A stretch of DNA of 7,249 bases from Candidatus Altarchaeales archaeon (lineage in GTDB: Archaea > Altiarchaeota > Altiarchaeia > IMC4 > SCGC-AAA252-I15): positions 1-7,249 of the forward strand of contig WJJK01000020.1 of assembly GCA_014729705.1 (NCBI GenBank), written 5' to 3'. Position numbers and translations under genes: made by a program. The notes beneath the pieces were generated by a model. It worked only from the letters and a program-made list of their open reading frames with translations. It had not been told where the DNA came from and did no database searches. Numbering within the stretch: position 1 is the first letter of the stretch; every line of letters begins with the position of its first letter. This document shows, one piece after another, positions 6,501 to 7,249 of this stretch.

Positions 6501-7249
6501 TGGAGTTGTAAAGATAAACCAATGCACCAGAGATAACAGTTTGTCCACTTTCTACTAAACCATATATGTTGCTTGTCCCCGGTACTTTGGAGAAGGTTTG
6601 GGTGGTTTTCCCTGTTTTTCCGTTTCCCTGGATTGTTATCTCCACGTTGTAGGAGCCATAGTATATGTCAATGGGTGTGAGGTCTTGAGTGTCTTCCCAG
6701 ACTCCGCCGATGTAGGTTAGGTCTCCAGTGGCTAGGGTGGTTGTTTCATTTTCTACCCTGTAGGTTCCTGTGCTTGAGGTTATGTATTCGCCGGTTGTGG
6801 GGTCAAAAGCCTGGGCCTGGACGGTTAGTTCCTCGGTGGTTTGACTGAATTTCAGTGCAGGAGTTAATCTTAACTCGCCGATGGAGCATACACTGTCTGG
6901 GTTACAATAGAGGTTGCCGAGACAATCATCATTAACCACGCAAGACTTCCCTAGGCTACAACCCGGGCAGTTTCTTCCGCAGTCTGTGTCGGTTTCGTAT
7001 AATGCATTATACACTCCGTTGTCGCAGGTGTAGGGTATTGTGGTTGTAGTGGTTGTTGTGGAGGTGGTGGTTGTTGGGGGTGGGTTGCATCCGGTTCCTT
7101 CCGTGCACCCGTAGTCGCAGGTCTCTTGGCTAACCCAGTCTCCACCTGACCCACATTCCTTGCTCCAACCGCTGCCTTCACAGTGGACGTATCCGGGATT
7201 AAATAAGTCTCCGTCGTTAACGCATTTGGTGCCGTCACTGCAGTAATAT
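3529..7249 (-). CDS. Large secreted multidomain protein: Cys-rich modules, Thr linker, Ig-like domains (5' partial)
   Basis: The frame stays open from the TGA at 3529-3531 to the right edge, giving at least 1239 residues. The GTG at 7012-7014 is not the start: the 78 codons before it encode a Cys-rich module, a PPP-T4-S-T7-IP linker and the first Cys of the next module. Counting from that GTG as residue 1, I see an ETDxDCG-type Cys module (to about 43), a beta-rich part (45-145), a carboxypeptidase-regulatory-like fold (148-236), a largely helical unrecognised part (240-420), an unrecognised central part (to about 600), beta-sandwich parts (600-780), a PPC-like part (793-893), an Ig-like domain (900-1013) and a Big_1-like domain (1014-1107, with TDENGQA). 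It ends in a short tail with a Cys pair. N-x-S/T sequons are frequent, which fits an extracellular glycoprotein. No C-terminal membrane anchor is visible; any signal peptide lies outside the window. Domain names come from pattern recognition only. Role: probably surface adhesion or structure (inference). Confidence 0.85.
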   Translation of the reverse strand, partial: YYCSDGTKCVNDGDLFNPGYVHCEGSGWSKECGSGGDWVSQETCDYGCTEGTGCNPPPTTTTSTTTTTTTIPYTCDNGVYNALYETDTDCGRNCPGCSLGKSCVVNDDCLGNLYCNPDSVCSIGELRLTPALKFSQTTEELTVQAQAFDPTTGEYITSSTGTYRVENETTTLATGDLTYIGGVWEDTQDLTPIDIYYGSYNVEITIQGNGKTGKTTQTFSKVPGTSNIYGLVESGQTVISGALVYLYNSTEFYNNPGVSPISSDETDQHGLFYFGDIPSGEYILLVSATGFVNEQTDAFTITGLNKEFVKNFQLTSEAQTLAIFNSKMSDLRYSLNNLMNHETKIYANITGRVTEDLEGESEAFFVVDTLLDATVLAVEGVQYKVLGKPALSKTTQILTNSIQTTFINKICEELPEYVLRDAIVKAIDIHTPKKEIELKKLNIFNSSIEKLNLYHTDFRNSSSQYYLDSDFDVSAARRVLADQERQVNMLMGSESDYIVSPFSPVTGLGTYITRDASYIPYEYHLSHSYNGYMVFAALHNFLDTLHWELFKLQVTETGLFLSCIGLAPETGGATSVAVPPLLLATHVTSVSKHAVSIGDDVGTNIPLAILFTFSGQDWVREIQQTPYIYSDTTMFLKDESADPYYLNKNNNFDLDVYVDMNYDTTISDHNFIYLKKFEFFDADALVPSVNPMPTVISRSANINVTNTGNVESKIRVTASGYWDYHLLDTEFLSSVSGNKIPDFFKEIKKLVLPTSYWYDYGIGDQNPGKSETYEFMYTGFYVDPVNALHPHTVKINAYSGPFLVYSEPQYYYPLPLEVPISYDVLSLPESSSHQVLGVQTEGSQGNGISLEEFMQLTPEINLILNTTIQGDSPILEINYSVSVDAKSVEFHLFHPQESDIDLHTYDGEGNHLGYSVETDALESEFTGEYSGKETNPEIVEIRNSDGKSYSLRVKLNNPTINESRRIQLYALEIPSRPPVISVSPPVVNRFAVTKTNVSLGIILAEGGLQKSLTNVSVSISNLKNNKSGKTLNVIGDTTYTFDSIPAMSKELVEYSVFIPSDAVFGSYVGNISVVSDNAGELIIPVEIAVIGKSNASISTDYSINQNYSMVITATVKDDFGVPIEKTVVEFFLSNPDLVEIPCNQTLFFTDENGQAKLILEGIENGVLNVTAIEAGGSYSRQQFPVVMQGVQIIHNLPQFLEIAKNNLFDFTMQVVCFNKQGCEDIQTILDPILLGDGKK
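3539..3547 (-). promoter_or_regulatory. Shine-Dalgarno for the 176-residue gene
   Basis: The minus strand reads GGGGGATGG followed by six A and ATG. It lies within the last codons of the large upstream gene, which suggests translational coupling. Confidence 0.55.
3694..4317 (-). other. C-terminal pair of Ig-like domains (second one Big_1-like)
   Basis: Residues 900-1013 look like a NEW3/CARDB-type beta sandwich (VSVSISNL, FDSIPAMSKELVEYSVFIP, FGSYVGNISV, IPVEIAVIG). Residues 1014-1107 look like a Big_1 domain (VITATVKDDFGVPIEKTVVEF, then TDENGQAKLILEG and GVLNVTA; quoted in pieces). Many N-x-S/T sequons fall here. The second half of the Big_1 part recurs in the 120-residue gene at 923-1285. 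Confidence 0.65.
6307..6573 (-). other. Carboxypeptidase-regulatory-like beta domain
   Basis: Residues 148-236 (counted from 7014) run NIYGLV, then SGALVYLYN, TDQHGLFYFGDIPSGEYILL and ATGF. This is the usual layout of a CarboxypepD_reg-like fold: G-x-V...V-x-L, T-D-x-x-G-x-F...I-P-x-G-x-Y. It is a non-catalytic prealbumin-like domain common in secreted proteins. Confidence 0.7.
6886..7026 (-). other. ETDxDCG-type Cys module in the large protein
   Basis: The frame reads CDNGVYNALYETDTDCG, then NCPGC, GKSC, NDDC, LYC and SVC. This matches the widespread extracellular pattern C-x-NG-x-x-N-x-x-ETD-x-DCG-x-x-C-x-x-C, seen in archaeal and some bacterial surface proteins. Starting the protein at the GTG at 7014 would cut this motif in two, which is the main argument against that start. 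Confidence 0.75.
7039..7074 (-). repeat. Poly-Thr linker (T4-S-T7)
   Basis: Twelve codons encode TTTTSTTTTTTT between PPP and IPY, written as a low-complexity ACN tract. Such linkers normally separate folded extracellular modules and may be O-glycosylated (family knowledge, not shown here). Confidence 0.85.
7081..7248 (-). repeat. DNA-level repeat, copy A of the Cys-rich module
   Basis: Partner of 96-263; 136 of 168 bases are identical by hand count. The match probably continues beyond the right edge of the window. Confidence 0.85.
7087..7249 (-). other. Cys-rich module, copy A (inside the large protein)
   Basis: The reading frame shows the start YYCSDG, then NPGYVHC, WSKEC, WVSQETCDYGC and GCNP, with regularly placed Cys, Trp and Gly. 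At protein level about 45 of 54 residues match the module at the left edge. It is probably a disulfide-stabilised extracellular module. I cannot assign it to a named family. Confidence 0.8.

Noticed and set aside
6951..7238. Minus-strand 95-residue ORF rich in Pro, Thr and Gln
   Set aside because: It is a shadow of the large protein's frame over the Thr linker and Cys module; the true frame shows conserved Cys patterns, this one does not.
1..7249. CRISPR array, tRNA, rRNA or mobile-element signals
   Set aside because: No regularly spaced direct repeats, cloverleaf-like sequence, transposase motif or terminal inverted repeats were seen; the repeats found are coding modules.

Overview
The window looks like part of an archaeal genome. 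I favour a DPANN-type lineage (Woesearchaeota, Pacearchaeota, Aenigmarchaeota or similar), but this is inference. The reasons are tightly overlapping genes with strong Shine-Dalgarno sites, secreted proteins built from Cys-rich modules and poly-Thr linkers ending in IP, an ETDxDCG cysteine module, and short membrane-anchored proteins made of repeated Cys-x11-Cys hairpins. No rRNA, tRNA, transposase or core metabolic gene is present to fix the taxonomy.

Every gene I can support lies on the minus strand, so the transcript reads from the right edge to the left. In transcription order: (1) a very large secreted multidomain Ig-like protein (3529-7249), whose 5' end lies beyond the right edge; (2) a 176-residue lipoprotein-like Cys-hairpin protein (3002-3532); (3) a 173-residue DUF4870/Tic20-like membrane protein (2487-3008); (4) a 401-residue membrane-anchored Cys-hairpin protein (1285-2490); (5) a 120-residue mini protein (923-1285) that joins a short Cys-module head to an Ig-like tail; (6) a third Cys-hairpin membrane protein (516-926) whose frame breaks at an (AG)5 tract, with its lost C-terminus readable in another frame down to 383; (7) the start of another Cys-rich, Thr-linker protein (359 to the left edge). 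Consecutive genes overlap by 1, 4 or 7 bases, except across the frameshifted gene. I see no internal promoter or terminator, so this is probably one translationally coupled operon open at both ends.

The layout is modular and self-similar. The unit 'Ig-like tail, ATGA overlap, Cys-hairpin gene' occurs twice (genes 1-2 and 5-6). The Cys-rich module plus Thr linker occurs at both ends at about 81% DNA identity. The head of gene 5 is nearly identical in DNA to part of gene 7. The likely theme is an extracytoplasmic assembly: large glycosylatable Ig-like surface proteins made together with disulfide-stapled helical repeat proteins and a small polytopic membrane protein. No enzyme active site was recognised, so the biological role stays open.
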